Shown here piece after piece: positions 24,230-30,764 of a stretch of 64,000 nt of DNA (positions are counted from its first letter, which is position 1; each line of letters opens with the position of its first letter). Position numbers and translations under genes: made by a program. Source of the DNA: a virus. Under the pieces are notes generated by a model. That model did no database searches. It saw nothing but the letters and a program-made list of their open reading frames with translations, and had not been told where the DNA came from. The DNA lies in the IMG/VR virus record IMGVR_UViG_3300035703_000080, positions 1-64,000 of that record; one strand, written 5' to 3'.

Positions 24230-24393
24230 GGGGAGGAAACGCACATTCCCAGCCTCCCCTGATCTCTGGGTGATCGGATCACCACGGCTTTCTCGCTGGC
24301 AGACGAGAACGGTTCGCCGTAAGTACTGTACGCAGCGCTACATGTGCGAGGTGTTGTCTGCATACAGGTATCTGTCCCTGACCGTTACGGGAC
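24230..24393. repeat. Structured element, copy 2 (164 bp)
   Basis: GGGGAGG (24230-24236) pairs with CCTCCCC (24253-24259); GTGATC/GATCAC at 24270-24282; TCTCG (24291-24295) with CGAGA (24304-24308); GTCCC-TGACCGTTAC-GGGAC (24374-24393). Strongly conserved unpaired segments shared with copy 1 are CGCACATTCCCAG, GGTTCGCC-x-TAAGT and CATGTGCGA. It lies upstream of the VRR-NUC gene in the leftward operon. Confidence 0.65.
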
Positions 24394-24415
24394 GGAGTAG
24401 CTTGATTGTATCTGT

Positions 24416-24553
24416 TTACCACCGCGCTGCTTCGCTGTTGATCAGTTCTATTTTGGCCTGCTTGGCGAACCACCGTGCGACCAGTACGCGCTCCGCGTCG
24501 GTCTTGAAGGGCCACGCCCAGCGGGCGAGCGTCAGTCCTGATGGGTGCATCAT
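24416..24553 (-). CDS. 45-residue hypothetical protein
   Basis: A short protein with the pattern LTLARWAWPFKTDAERVLVA followed by a basic/helical end (AKQAKIELINSEAARW). Start ATG at 24553 overlaps the TGA of the preceding membrane peptide (ATGA), which supports real translation. Unknown function. Confidence 0.6.
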   Translation of the reverse strand: MMHPSGLTLARWAWPFKTDAERVLVARWFAKQAKIELINSEAARW

Positions 24554-24639
24554 TCACACCACAACAAGAGGACCAATGTACCAACGATGTTGGCGATGGC
24601 GATGGCGATGGCGATGGCGATGGCGATGAGTTCGATCAT
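24550..24639 (-). CDS. 29-residue membrane peptide with an Ile-Ala repeat
   Basis: Sequence begins MIELIAIAIAIAIAIANIVG and ends in LVLLLWCE: a single strongly hydrophobic segment in which Ile and Ala alternate six times, encoded by a GATGGC hexanucleotide tandem repeat. The ATG overlaps the upstream TGA (ATGA), an AAGGA lies six bases before it, and its own TGA overlaps the next ATG, so it is embedded in a coupled operon. A tiny inner-membrane protein is the best guess; role unknown. Confidence 0.6.
   Translation of the reverse strand: MIELIAIAIAIAIAIANIVGTLVLLLWCE
24595..24624. repeat. Hexanucleotide tandem repeat (GATGGC)x5
   Basis: Five perfect GATGGC units, flanked by degenerate copies, lie within the 29-residue membrane peptide gene; slippage would add or remove Ile-Ala pairs without a frameshift. 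Confidence 0.85.
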
Positions 24640-24860
24640 GGTTTGTCCTTCGTTGGTGGGTTCCAGATCCATATGACAGCCTTGGCTTCTGTCTTCCCGC
24701 ACTTGCATAGCAGGCCTTCATCTTCCAGAGCCTTGCGCCAGCGGTAGACCGTGCCTCTGTCGAGCCCGGTCAGCGCGGTCAGTTCGTCAATGGTTCTCGG
24801 AGCCTTGACCCACAGGGCCAGCATGTCGGCGCATTTCTTGATGTTATCAGTTCTTGGCAC
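24636..24860 (-). CDS. Winged-helix/HTH DNA-binding protein
   Basis: A 74-residue protein started at the GTG at 24860 because AAGGAG lies five bases upstream. IDELTALTGLDRGTVYRWRK followed by ALEDEGLL is a helix-turn-helix with a wing, as in MarR/GntR-like small regulators. Possibly a regulator of the early block. Confidence 0.75.
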   Translation of the reverse strand: MPRTDNIKKCADMLALWVKAPRTIDELTALTGLDRGTVYRWRKALEDEGLLCKCGKTEAKAVIWIWNPPTKDKP

Positions 24861-25059
24861 CTTCTCTCCTTTGAATTTCTCTGTCGATATACCACCGGGC
24901 CTTCTTGAGATCCTCAATGGCGTCGTGTTTCAGGTCGGCACGCCAGATGTACTTCACCGCGTTACCAAGACAGAAGTTCATGTGCTCGGTGATTTGTATG
25001 CACTCGACACCTGACGGGTGCTCGGTGTAGTGCTGGGGGTGGTTGACTGGGTCGTGCAT
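24847..25059 (-). CDS. DUF3310 protein
   Basis: A 70-residue protein matching the DUF3310 pattern along its whole length: VNHPQHYTEHPSGVECI, FCLGNAVKYIWRA and a DLKKARWYIDREI end. DUF3310 proteins are widespread in phages and often annotated as nucleotide-kinase-like, without a proven activity. ATG with GAGGA seven bases upstream; it overlaps the preceding gene by 82 bases. Confidence 0.85.
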   Translation of the reverse strand: MHDPVNHPQHYTEHPSGVECIQITEHMNFCLGNAVKYIWRADLKHDAIEDLKKARWYIDREIQRREGAKN

Positions 25060-25211
25060 ATTGGTATCCTCATTTCACAAGGAACCCCTTCGAGTTCCCA
25101 CGGGCCTGTCCATGTCTGCCGCTCATGCGGCGGGTCGGTGTGGCGGCGGCAGGTGCTGCACTCGGCAGCACCGTACCCCGCGCAGCGGGCGACGTCGGCT
25201 GGGAGGGTCAT
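24978..25211 (-). CDS. Small Cys-rich (zinc ribbon-like) phage protein
   Basis: A 77-residue protein from ATG 25211 (GGAGG seven bases upstream). The first 45 residues contain CAGYGAAECSTCRRHTDPPH and a later Cys (VPCEM), a pattern of small phage zinc-ribbon proteins. The last 27 codons overlap DUF3310 in another frame and read as Thr/Ser/Pro-rich sequence that is probably not conserved. Confidence 0.65.
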   Translation of the reverse strand: MTLPADVARCAGYGAAECSTCRRHTDPPHERQTWTGPWELEGVPCEMRIPICTTQSTTPSTTPSTRQVSSAYKSPST

Positions 25212-25381
25212 GTCTGCGCCTCCAGCGCTGCCCGCGCCTTGGCGTACGCTTCGCGCAGGGCAGCGCTTAGCTTGACTCCAGCGGCTCGCACCTGTGCCCA
25301 CGCCTTCCGCCTGCGGTCTGTATAGATCCACCACGGGTAAAGGTGGTTCTTGAGTCTTCTGATTCTGGTGCGTTGTTTCAC
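25208..25381 (-). CDS. 57-residue basic hypothetical protein
   Basis: Starts at a GTG (25379-25381) that overlaps the upstream TGA and ends in a TGA overlapping the next ATG. The N-terminus is Arg/Lys-rich (MKQRTRIRRLKNHLYPWWIY) and the rest is an Ala-rich helix. The double overlap supports translation; function unknown. Confidence 0.6.
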   Translation of the reverse strand: MKQRTRIRRLKNHLYPWWIYTDRRRKAWAQVRAAGVKLSAALREAYAKARAALEAQT

Positions 25382-25629
25382 TTCTTCCCCCCTACCTTAT
25401 GCGCCAGCTCAGCCTTGAGGTAGCCCGCGAAGAAAGCCTCTACAAGCTCCCACGATGGGAAGCGCTCCAGGCACACGTCCTTTGCGAACACCGTGTTGTC
25501 AGGCGCGGCGTACAGATAAATCTCCCCGGCCACGTGGCGGTTGCCAACCTCGCGCAACTCAAACCCGCACTCCTTGGCGAGCCGGAAGCAGTTGTCGATC
25601 TTGATCTTGATGGCGTATGGTCCGTTCAT
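25378..25629 (-). CDS. 83-residue hypothetical protein
   Basis: A compact mixed alpha/beta protein (DNCFRLAKECGFELREVG, GEIYLYA, VEAFFAGYLKAEL). No family recognised. ATGA-coupled at its start and GTGA-coupled at its end. Confidence 0.65.
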   Translation of the reverse strand: MNGPYAIKIKIDNCFRLAKECGFELREVGNRHVAGEIYLYAAPDNTVFAKDVCLERFPSWELVEAFFAGYLKAELAHKVGGKK

Positions 25630-25859
25630 GTCTTGCTCCTATGCTCCTCAAGAGCGGTGTTGATGATGTAGAGCAGGTCGTCCACGTTGCCGCCGTGCAG
25701 CGTCTCGCGGATCATGTCCAGCGCCCCAGCGAGCTTGACGTTCGCTGAGCGAAGTCGGCGCAGTTCGGCTGCGGTGTCTTGCTCATTGCCCTGATCTCGG
25801 CGATGTAATATTTTGCGGCCCACTTCCCGATGTGTGCGTACAACGTCGTCTCGGGTCAC
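25626..25859 (-). CDS. 77-residue hypothetical protein
   Basis: Helical protein with a heptad-like AELRRLRSANVKLAGALDMI segment, resembling short phage coiled-coil proteins. Start overlaps the upstream stop (ATGA). Its AAELRRLR segment also occurs in the 88-residue protein at 26433, hinting at duplication. Confidence 0.6.
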   Translation of the reverse strand: MTRDDVVRTHREVGRKILHRRDQGNEQDTAAELRRLRSANVKLAGALDMIRETLHGGNVDDLLYIINTALEEHRSKT

Positions 25860-26017
25860 TTCTTTTCCTCGGCATCAGTTATGTGGTCTTGCAACAACTG
25901 GCACTTGACAATTTCAAGCACGCCTAATGCAGTTGCAAACGGCATGGCATCGCTGTATTTGTAAATGACATCCAATATTTCTTGGGTCATTCCTTCGGCA
26001 AGTTTCAAGGGGTTCAT
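25856..26017 (-). CDS. 53-residue hypothetical protein
   Basis: I start it at ATG 26017, which has AAGGAG and a CAAGAC spacer upstream and forms an ATGA overlap. Mostly helical (EILDVIYKYSDAMPFATALG). Unknown function. Confidence 0.6.
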   Translation of the reverse strand: MNPLKLAEGMTQEILDVIYKYSDAMPFATALGVLEIVKCQLLQDHITDAEEKK

Positions 26018-26436
26018 GTCTTGCTCCTTGCGCGGATGGCGGCGGCGCATCTATCCGCCTCTTTGCCGTCGTGATAAATGATGCCGTCGCAGATGTCGGC
26101 ACACGCTTCGCGCTCTGCCTCAACCTCGATCTTGATCTCGCGCTCGTAGCTTGCCTTTTGCAGGGCGAGGGTGTGTTCGTACTGTTTGCGCTCCATCAGC
26201 ACCTCAACCTCCAGTCCCTCGGCGATCTGCGTGCCGAGGTGGTCCAGCAGATCTTCTATCGTGTCGCCGTGGCCGGTGGCGTAGCCCATGCTGCGCATCC
26301 AGTGGGCGAGTTTCTCGCGTTGGGCTGCGGCGATGAGGGCGGCAAACTCTGTAAGCTCTGGCGTGAGCAACTCCAACGATCCGTCAGGGTCTGCAAAGCA
26401 TTCCCGCGCCATGCGGATGATGTCGTCTTGAGTCAT
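26014..26436 (-). CDS. 140-residue hypothetical helical protein
   Basis: Two helical regions separated by a GHGDTIEDLLDHLG turn; residues 80-110 are a highly charged coiled coil (EREIKIEVEAEREACADICDG). The end resembles the EREACA...AAAIRAR tail common in small phage proteins. ATGA-coupled on both sides. Confidence 0.65.
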   Translation of the reverse strand: MTQDDIIRMARECFADPDGSLELLTPELTEFAALIAAAQREKLAHWMRSMGYATGHGDTIEDLLDHLGTQIAEGLEVEVLMERKQYEHTLALQKASYEREIKIEVEAEREACADICDGIIYHDGKEADRCAAAIRARSKT

Positions 26437-26699
26437 TGCTGTCCCTCCGCTTTGGCTATGGCTGCGCGGGCGTTATGCAAAGCCATCCCGTATGTGTTGA
26501 AATTCTGCGCAGTGGTCAAGGCCTTCAACGCCTCCAGCAATTCTTTCAGAACACCGTTGTCGAAGTGATGGCGCTCATGAAGTAGCGCGTTCTCGGCGTA
26601 CAACCGGCGCAGTTCGGCTGCAACAGCCTTGGTTCCTCCGCAGCGGTCGCATTTCTCAATGCGTTCAGCCAGCCGCAGGGCTTCGGGTTGGTCAGCCAT
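26433..26699 (-). CDS. 88-residue phage protein with a CxxC
   Basis: Begins with ADQPEALRLAERIEKCDRCG, then AAELRRLYAENALLHERHH, a layout found in many phage accessory proteins (Ea8.5/Eaa-like neighbourhoods). Possible zinc knuckle CDRC. Overlaps the 310-residue gene upstream by 8 bases. Confidence 0.65.
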   Translation of the reverse strand: MADQPEALRLAERIEKCDRCGGTKAVAAELRRLYAENALLHERHHFDNGVLKELLEALKALTTAQNFNTYGMALHNARAAIAKAEGQQ

Positions 26700-27624
26700 T
26701 GTTCTTCTCCTTCAGCGCTCGCTCGACGGCGCGTGCGAAAGCCAGATTCCACCCACCCTGCTGCCCAGGCGTCTCAATGCCCATGCGTCGAATCTCCTTA
26801 TCCGTCAGCGGATGCCACTCGCGGTGGGGTGGGGCGGTGTAGAGGGCAAACGCCTTGTACGCGCCGACCAGATCGTGCGGGTTATCGGTGACATACGCCG
26901 ACTTGCCATCCTCCGTGTAGACCATCCACGCCACCGGCTCCTGCTCCTGCTGCGGTGCATTTACCCACTGCTCGAAAGGTATGCCGCTTGGATGCTGGTC
27001 ATCAACCACAGTACATTTGTAGCGTGCTGTTGGCTCCTGTTTTTCCTGCGCCAGCGCTGCCTTGACTGCGGTGATGGCATTCGCAATCTTCTGCACATCC
27101 GCATCCATCTCGGCGTGCCGCTCGGGCCGGTATCCCGCCATCGCAGCGTGGTACTGCGCCGCCTCGGCCTGCGCAGCGGCGTAGCCGATTTCGAGCGCCT
27201 CCAGTATCAGCGGCGACTTGCGACAGCAGTCGATCACCTCACACACGCCGTCCTCGGCGATGTCGCAGGGGGGTTGTGCGGGATCGGCCCGCTCCTGCTC
27301 TGGCACATACCGTTGCCGTCCGACGTAAACGGCAGCCGGTTGTCCGTTAGCACCAAAGGCTTGGCAGTCTTCCGGAGTGTGGCGCAACGCTCCGTTGTTG
27401 TCCTCGAAAAAAAGGTGCATTTTCGCCGCCGGCTCCTGCTCCTCCAATCCCCGCGCACACACCGCACAGAGCTTGGCACGCTCGCAGGTTTCGCCGCACT
27501 GGTTGCGTGGTTCGGGCTGCGCCAGCGCTTTGCGGAGGGCGACGGCTGCTCGCAGTTGGATGTCAGGGTGTTCAGAGTCCAACGCCTCCAGCGCCTGCTG
27601 GGCGGCTTCGCGTAGCGTAGTCAT
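26692..27624 (-). CDS. 310-residue phage accessory protein (Eaa-like end)
   Basis: N-terminus TTLREAAQQALEALDSEHPD, then a Cys cluster CGETCERAKLCAVC near 43-56 that could bind zinc, further Cys at about 118-132, and a C-terminus with VAWMVYTEDGKSAYV, AFALYTAPPHREWHPLTD, the signature end of many temperate and lytic phage accessory proteins. Function unknown. ATGA-coupled to the upstream 84-residue gene, which starts with a very similar MTTLREAVQE. Confidence 0.7.
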   Translation of the reverse strand: MTTLREAAQQALEALDSEHPDIQLRAAVALRKALAQPEPRNQCGETCERAKLCAVCARGLEEQEPAAKMHLFFEDNNGALRHTPEDCQAFGANGQPAAVYVGRQRYVPEQERADPAQPPCDIAEDGVCEVIDCCRKSPLILEALEIGYAAAQAEAAQYHAAMAGYRPERHAEMDADVQKIANAITAVKAALAQEKQEPTARYKCTVVDDQHPSGIPFEQWVNAPQQEQEPVAWMVYTEDGKSAYVTDNPHDLVGAYKAFALYTAPPHREWHPLTDKEIRRMGIETPGQQGGWNLAFARAVERALKEKNNG

Positions 27625-27875
27625 TGCTTCTCTCCAATGTTGTGCGCACGTTCGACAGTGCGGACAAATTTTGTGCGGAAGGTTGCATCTTTTGACGGGA
27701 ATCCATACACCGCCGCTGCGATGGATGTAATTTCTTCATCCGTCAGGGGTTTCTTGTCTGGATCAGGCTGCGCCAGCAGCTTGCGGAAACGCTCGGCGTA
27801 GGCCGCGAAGTGGCCGCACCCACCGCAGTCGTAGTCGGCCACGAACTCTTGAACGGCTTCGCGTAGCGTGGTCAT
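27621..27875 (-). CDS. 84-residue paralogue of the 310-residue protein's ends
   Basis: From ATG 27875 the protein reads MTTLREAVQEFVADYDCGGC and ends with PLTDEEITSIAAAVYGF and a VERAHNIG tail, i.e. it has the N- and C-terminal motifs of the neighbouring 310-residue protein without its middle. Tandem duplication with internal deletion, or insertion in the neighbour, is likely. ATGA-coupled on both sides. Confidence 0.65.
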   Translation of the reverse strand: MTTLREAVQEFVADYDCGGCGHFAAYAERFRKLLAQPDPDKKPLTDEEITSIAAAVYGFPSKDATFRTKFVRTVERAHNIGEKQ

Positions 27876-28081
27876 GCCAACCCCTCCCATGCTGCCGCCA
27901 CCACAACGGCGGTGAAGATCACGACGATCACGACCCAGAACCACATCGTGTCTTCCTTCGGGTCTTCGTCCTCCTGCCCGACGTCGGTGCAGGGCTCTGC
28001 GGCTTCGGGGTGACGCCCTTGGTAGTCGGCGCCCTTGGGGAGCCGACGCACTGTCGGCGTAGTGTCGTCATCGTGTTTCAT
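27872..28081 (-). CDS. Small membrane-anchored hypothetical protein
   Basis: 69 residues: an acidic soluble N-terminus followed by one hydrophobic segment (MWFWVVIVVIFTAVVVAAAW) at residues 46-65. No signal peptide cleavage motif. ATGA-coupled. Unknown function, likely inner membrane. Confidence 0.65.
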   Translation of the reverse strand: MKHDDDTTPTVRRLPKGADYQGRHPEAAEPCTDVGQEDEDPKEDTMWFWVVIVVIFTAVVVAAAWEGLA

Positions 28082-28335
28082 GGTGCATCCTTAATTGATA
28101 GTTTGTCCATGTCGTGGTGTAACCGCTCGTGGAACGACTCTTCGCTGTCGTCACTAGAGAGTAGGAAGTCGATACGCTCCAAGTACACCGCCGCCGCGCG
28201 AAGCGTGGCGAGTCCCTTACCGAATTCCGCCAACGTCTCCTTGCTGAACTCGTCATTGGTCTCGATGACGGACGCAAGTCTGTCCGCCATGTTCTGCATC
28301 CGACACTGCTCGTAGTCGAAGTAGCCGCCGCTCAT
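28078..28335 (-). CDS. Conserved small phage protein (MSGGYFDY type)
   Basis: 85 residues starting MSGGYFDYEQCRMQNMADRL, a start shared by many phage and prophage proteins of unknown function; the rest is helical and acidic (SSDDSEESFHERLHHDMD). An AAGGAG lies eight bases upstream, within the preceding gene. Confidence 0.75.
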   Translation of the reverse strand: MSGGYFDYEQCRMQNMADRLASVIETNDEFSKETLAEFGKGLATLRAAAVYLERIDFLLSSDDSEESFHERLHHDMDKLSIKDAP

Positions 28336-28487
28336 ACCAACTCCTTTCTGGGCACGTGCGTGGCGAGTAGCCAGCGGCTACCCAGCCGACGGATAGCGCG
28401 GGCCCATGCCCGCTGATTGTGGCGGTCGAGTTGTCGATCACCCGAGGCCCACAGGGCCCGGGCACGTCGTAGCATCTTGGTGTTCAT
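28332..28487 (-). CDS. 51-residue basic hypothetical protein
   Basis: Arg-rich protein (MNTKMLRRARALWASGDRQL) between two ATGA junctions; the overlaps with both neighbours and the embedded Shine-Dalgarno for the next gene support translation. Unknown function. Confidence 0.6.
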   Translation of the reverse strand: MNTKMLRRARALWASGDRQLDRHNQRAWARAIRRLGSRWLLATHVPRKELV

Positions 28488-28792
28488 GCGTCACCTCGCA
28501 CTCGTGCGATCAGACTCTTCGCCGCGTTGACGGCCGCGATAGTGGCGTCGTCGCGTTCTCTGTCGTGGATAACGGCGAGCAGCTTCTCCACGCACTGGAG
28601 CAATTCCGGCGAAGCCGCGATCAGGCGTGCATTGGCAGCGTTCTCACCGATCACATACCCATCAGGGCACGCCGCCACTTGTAGATGTAGCGTCGTGTCG
28701 GCGCCAACCCAAAACCAAGGTTCTTCTCCGCGCAAATGCCCGGTACCCATAGGCCCGTACAGCGTCCACGGTCCCGGTGTGTGCTTGCTCAT
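28484..28792 (-). CDS. Conserved phage protein (KHTPGPW / ARLIAASPELL)
   Basis: 102 residues. The start KHTPGPWTLYG and the central NAANARLIAASPELLQCVEK are the two hallmarks of a very common phage protein of unknown function. ATGA-coupled on both sides. Confidence 0.8.
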   Translation of the reverse strand: MSKHTPGPWTLYGPMGTGHLRGEEPWFWVGADTTLHLQVAACPDGYVIGENAANARLIAASPELLQCVEKLLAVIHDRERDDATIAAVNAAKSLIARVRGDA

Positions 28793-29097
28793 ACCGCCTC
28801 CTTCACCTCATACCCTGCGTTGCGCAGTGCCTGCGGGATGTCCATCGCGCCCTTGAAGCTGCCCGGGAGTTCTGACCAGCTCACCACCTCACCATCGGCA
28901 TTGGCACCGAAGATGTACGTCTCGGGATCGAGGAGTCCCGGGAAGGTGTCGATTTCAGGGATACCCGTGGGCTTGGGATTGATAGCGCTGACCACGACGT
29001 ACTCGTGACCTTCGTGCGGGGGCTCCATGCGGAACAGCTCCGCTTCGCCCCGGAAGCTGTCCAGCTTCTTGATCTTGTGTGCAATCTTGTTTGTCAT
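28789..29097 (-). CDS. 102-residue hypothetical protein
   Basis: From ATG 29097, which has GGAG seven bases upstream. The protein has alternating beta-like segments (EYVVVSAINP, ETYIFGANADGEVV) and a Gly/Ser-rich SWSELPGSF loop. Unknown function. It is the first gene of the long ATGA-coupled run and follows two terminators. Confidence 0.65.
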   Translation of the reverse strand: MTNKIAHKIKKLDSFRGEAELFRMEPPHEGHEYVVVSAINPKPTGIPEIDTFPGLLDPETYIFGANADGEVVSWSELPGSFKGAMDIPQALRNAGYEVKEAV

Positions 29098-29159
29098 TTG
29101 TGCTCTCCTAGAGTTACCGCCCTTCGGGCGGATGCCCAATCGCAAAGCGATCAGGCAAC

Positions 29160-29192
29160 AAAAACGCCCTGCCCTGGCGGGTGTTGAGCGTT
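29160..29192 (-). terminator. Possible second leftward terminator
   Basis: On the minus strand an imperfect ACGC...GCGT stem ends in five T residues. It follows the stronger terminator and may reduce read-through into the coupled operon. Confidence 0.45.
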
Positions 29193-29200
29193 CGGCCATG

Positions 29201-29226
29201 AAAAACGCCCTGCGTTTGCAGAGCGT
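29201..29226 (-). terminator. Leftward rho-independent terminator
   Basis: Minus strand CGC-T-CTGC, loop AAAC, GCAG-G-GCG followed by TTTTT. It lies 24 bases after the stop of the 90-residue gene. Confidence 0.65.
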
Positions 29227-29249
29227 TGAGTGGGGAACGTTGTCGTCGT

Positions 29250-29522
29250 TCAGGCGGTGCGCCACACGCGCAGACCGGCGCCGTTCGCGTCGTTGACGAC
29301 AGCCGTGCGGTATGCGGCATCGGGGTGCTCAAGGAGCACCTTCTTCTTGGACGCCAGCACCTTGCGGCGCCACGACTCCAGGGTCTTCTTTGCCCCTTCT
29401 CCCGTGACGTCGAAGGGGATGAGGAACGAGTCGCCCTTGTTCATCTGCACGAGGGGCAGGTCGACGGCCTTGCGACCACGGGCAGCGGCGGGCAGCGGGA
29501 TGCCCGAAACGATTTGGAACAT
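29250..29522 (-). CDS. Conserved small phage protein (GDSFLIP motif)
   Basis: 90 residues. LPLVQMNKGDSFLIPFD followed by a Lys-rich helix (TLESWRRKVLASKKKVL) and a final GAGLRVWRTA strand. This layout (short N-terminal Pro-rich segment, GDSF-x-P, helix, strand ending R-x-W/T) is common in phage early regions, function unknown. A promoter lies at 29596-29625 and terminators follow, so this is a separate transcription unit. Confidence 0.75.
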   Translation of the reverse strand: MFQIVSGIPLPAAARGRKAVDLPLVQMNKGDSFLIPFDVTGEGAKKTLESWRRKVLASKKKVLLEHPDAAYRTAVVNDANGAGLRVWRTA

Positions 29523-29595
29523 GTGTTCTCCACACGCAGCGTACCGAGCAGCGATACGCAGAGATCAGGACAGTGGCTGCTCCACAGGGAACCGC

Positions 29596-29625
29596 AGTGT
29601 ATGCGAGTTCAACCACACGCGTCAA
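29596..29625 (-). promoter_or_regulatory. Sigma70-like leftward promoter
   Basis: Minus strand TTGACG (29620-29625), 18-base spacer, TACACT (29596-29601), about 75 bases before the ATG of the 90-residue gene. The same TACACT hexamer occurs in the rightward promoter at 39476. Confidence 0.55.
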
Positions 29626-29655
29626 GACTTGGACGAGAGTGATGACTGTTCCCGA

Positions 29656-30282
29656 TCAGTACTTCTTGACCTTCTCGACGATGGTGGTCACGCCGTTGCC
29701 AGGGGTATAGCACAGCAGGCAGTCAGCGCACTTCTGCCCGGTGCAGTTCTGGCGGTCGACAAACTCGTGCTCCAGCACGTTGTTGAACGTGCGGTCGAAG
29801 TAGCGAGGGGGCCTGCGCATGATGTTGCTGATCTTGGGGTTGCTGTAGATCAGGATCAGGTTGACGGGCTTCGGCGTGGTGCGGAAGAACTTCGACACGA
29901 TGTCGTTGCGCTTGGTCCACAGAGCGAAGGACGTGCGCGGGTTGCGCTCACTGATGGCGCACAGGTTGGCGAGGTGGGTGTCGTTGATCAGCTCGCCGTG
30001 CGCGTCGAAGCGGAAGACGGCATCGATGATGCGCGGGATCTCATGCTCACCCAGCATGCGCGCGGACAGCGCGTCGCTGTTGCGCTGCAACGCGGGCTGC
30101 ATGTTCTTGCGGTAGCTCGACAGCATCGTGTGGCTGTAGCACTTGGTGCAGATGTTGTCTGCACCGCCCGAGGCGTTCTGCTTGATGCAGTACGGGTTGG
30201 TGCGGGTGTTGGTGCTGATGGCGCGAAGGCCGTCGAGCTTGCCGGTCATGACCGAGATGTGGATGGGTTGGGTGGTGGGCAT
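29656..30282 (-). CDS. GP88-like Cys-rich phage protein
   Basis: 208 residues from ATG 30282 (GGAGG five bases upstream). Paired cysteines ICTKCYS near residue 43-49, a central FALWTKRNDIV segment, LILIYSNPKI, and a C-terminal NCTGQKCADCLLC cluster suggest a metal or iron-sulphur protein. The pattern resembles the phage gene product 88 (GP88) family, whose function is unknown. A copy of the 18-bp palindrome lies 30 bases before the start. Confidence 0.6.
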   Translation of the reverse strand: MPTTQPIHISVMTGKLDGLRAISTNTRTNPYCIKQNASGGADNICTKCYSHTMLSSYRKNMQPALQRNSDALSARMLGEHEIPRIIDAVFRFDAHGELINDTHLANLCAISERNPRTSFALWTKRNDIVSKFFRTTPKPVNLILIYSNPKISNIMRRPPRYFDRTFNNVLEHEFVDRQNCTGQKCADCLLCYTPGNGVTTIVEKVKKY

Positions 30283-30311
30283 AGATACCTCCGGTGGTTG
30301 GGGGAAGGGAT

Positions 30312-30329
30312 GGGGGACATGTGTCCCCC
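30312..30329. repeat. 18-bp palindrome, copy 1
   Basis: GGGGGACA-TG-TGTCCCCC, upstream of the GP88-like gene. Confidence 0.9.
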
Positions 30330-30341
30330 GGGAGAAAGGCT

Positions 30342-30674
30342 TCAGTCCGCGTTGACGTAGGCGCACTGCGCCTCCAGCCAGTGCTCGACGAGCGACATGT
30401 GCTCAGCGCTCACGGTCCAGCGAGGCGCGCCTGCGTGCAGGCACAGCGGCATGCCGGGGTGGTCGCGGGTCAGGATGGTCGGCGCGCCGTAGCGGCTGAC
30501 GAACTGGCCCCACGGGCCGAACTTGGTGAGGCTCTGCTCGGCGTCGTAGAACTCCACGAGCGGCATGTCTTCGGCATGCTCGATGACGTTGTTCAGGCCG
30601 TAGCGCTCGCCCTTCCAGACGATGCGCACGGTCCACGGGCCGATGCGGGCGGTGGTGTGACGGGTGGTGTCCAT
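30342..30674 (-). CDS. 110-residue hypothetical protein
   Basis: Begins MDTTRHTTARIGPWTVRIVW; beta-rich with GPWGQFVSRYGAPTIL and ends in a helical SLVEHWLEAQCAYV segment. A palindrome copy lies 18 bases before the ATG. Unknown function. Confidence 0.65.
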   Translation of the reverse strand: MDTTRHTTARIGPWTVRIVWKGERYGLNNVIEHAEDMPLVEFYDAEQSLTKFGPWGQFVSRYGAPTILTRDHPGMPLCLHAGAPRWTVSAEHMSLVEHWLEAQCAYVNAD

Positions 30675-30691
30675 GATGCTCCTGTGAAAAA

Positions 30692-30709
30692 GGGGGACAC
30701 ATGTCCCCC
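30692..30709. repeat. 18-bp palindrome, copy 2
   Basis: GGGGGACA-CA-TGTCCCCC, upstream of the 110-residue gene. Confidence 0.9.
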
Positions 30710-30764
30710 GGGGTTACGCTTCTGGGGATGGGTTAGCATTAGCGTTGCTTAATGGGGATCTCCT

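Noticed and set aside
30721-30764. Promoter for the antisense HNH gene (TTAGCATTAGCG / TTGCTTAATG words)
   Set aside because: No -35/-10 pair with a normal spacer could be fixed.
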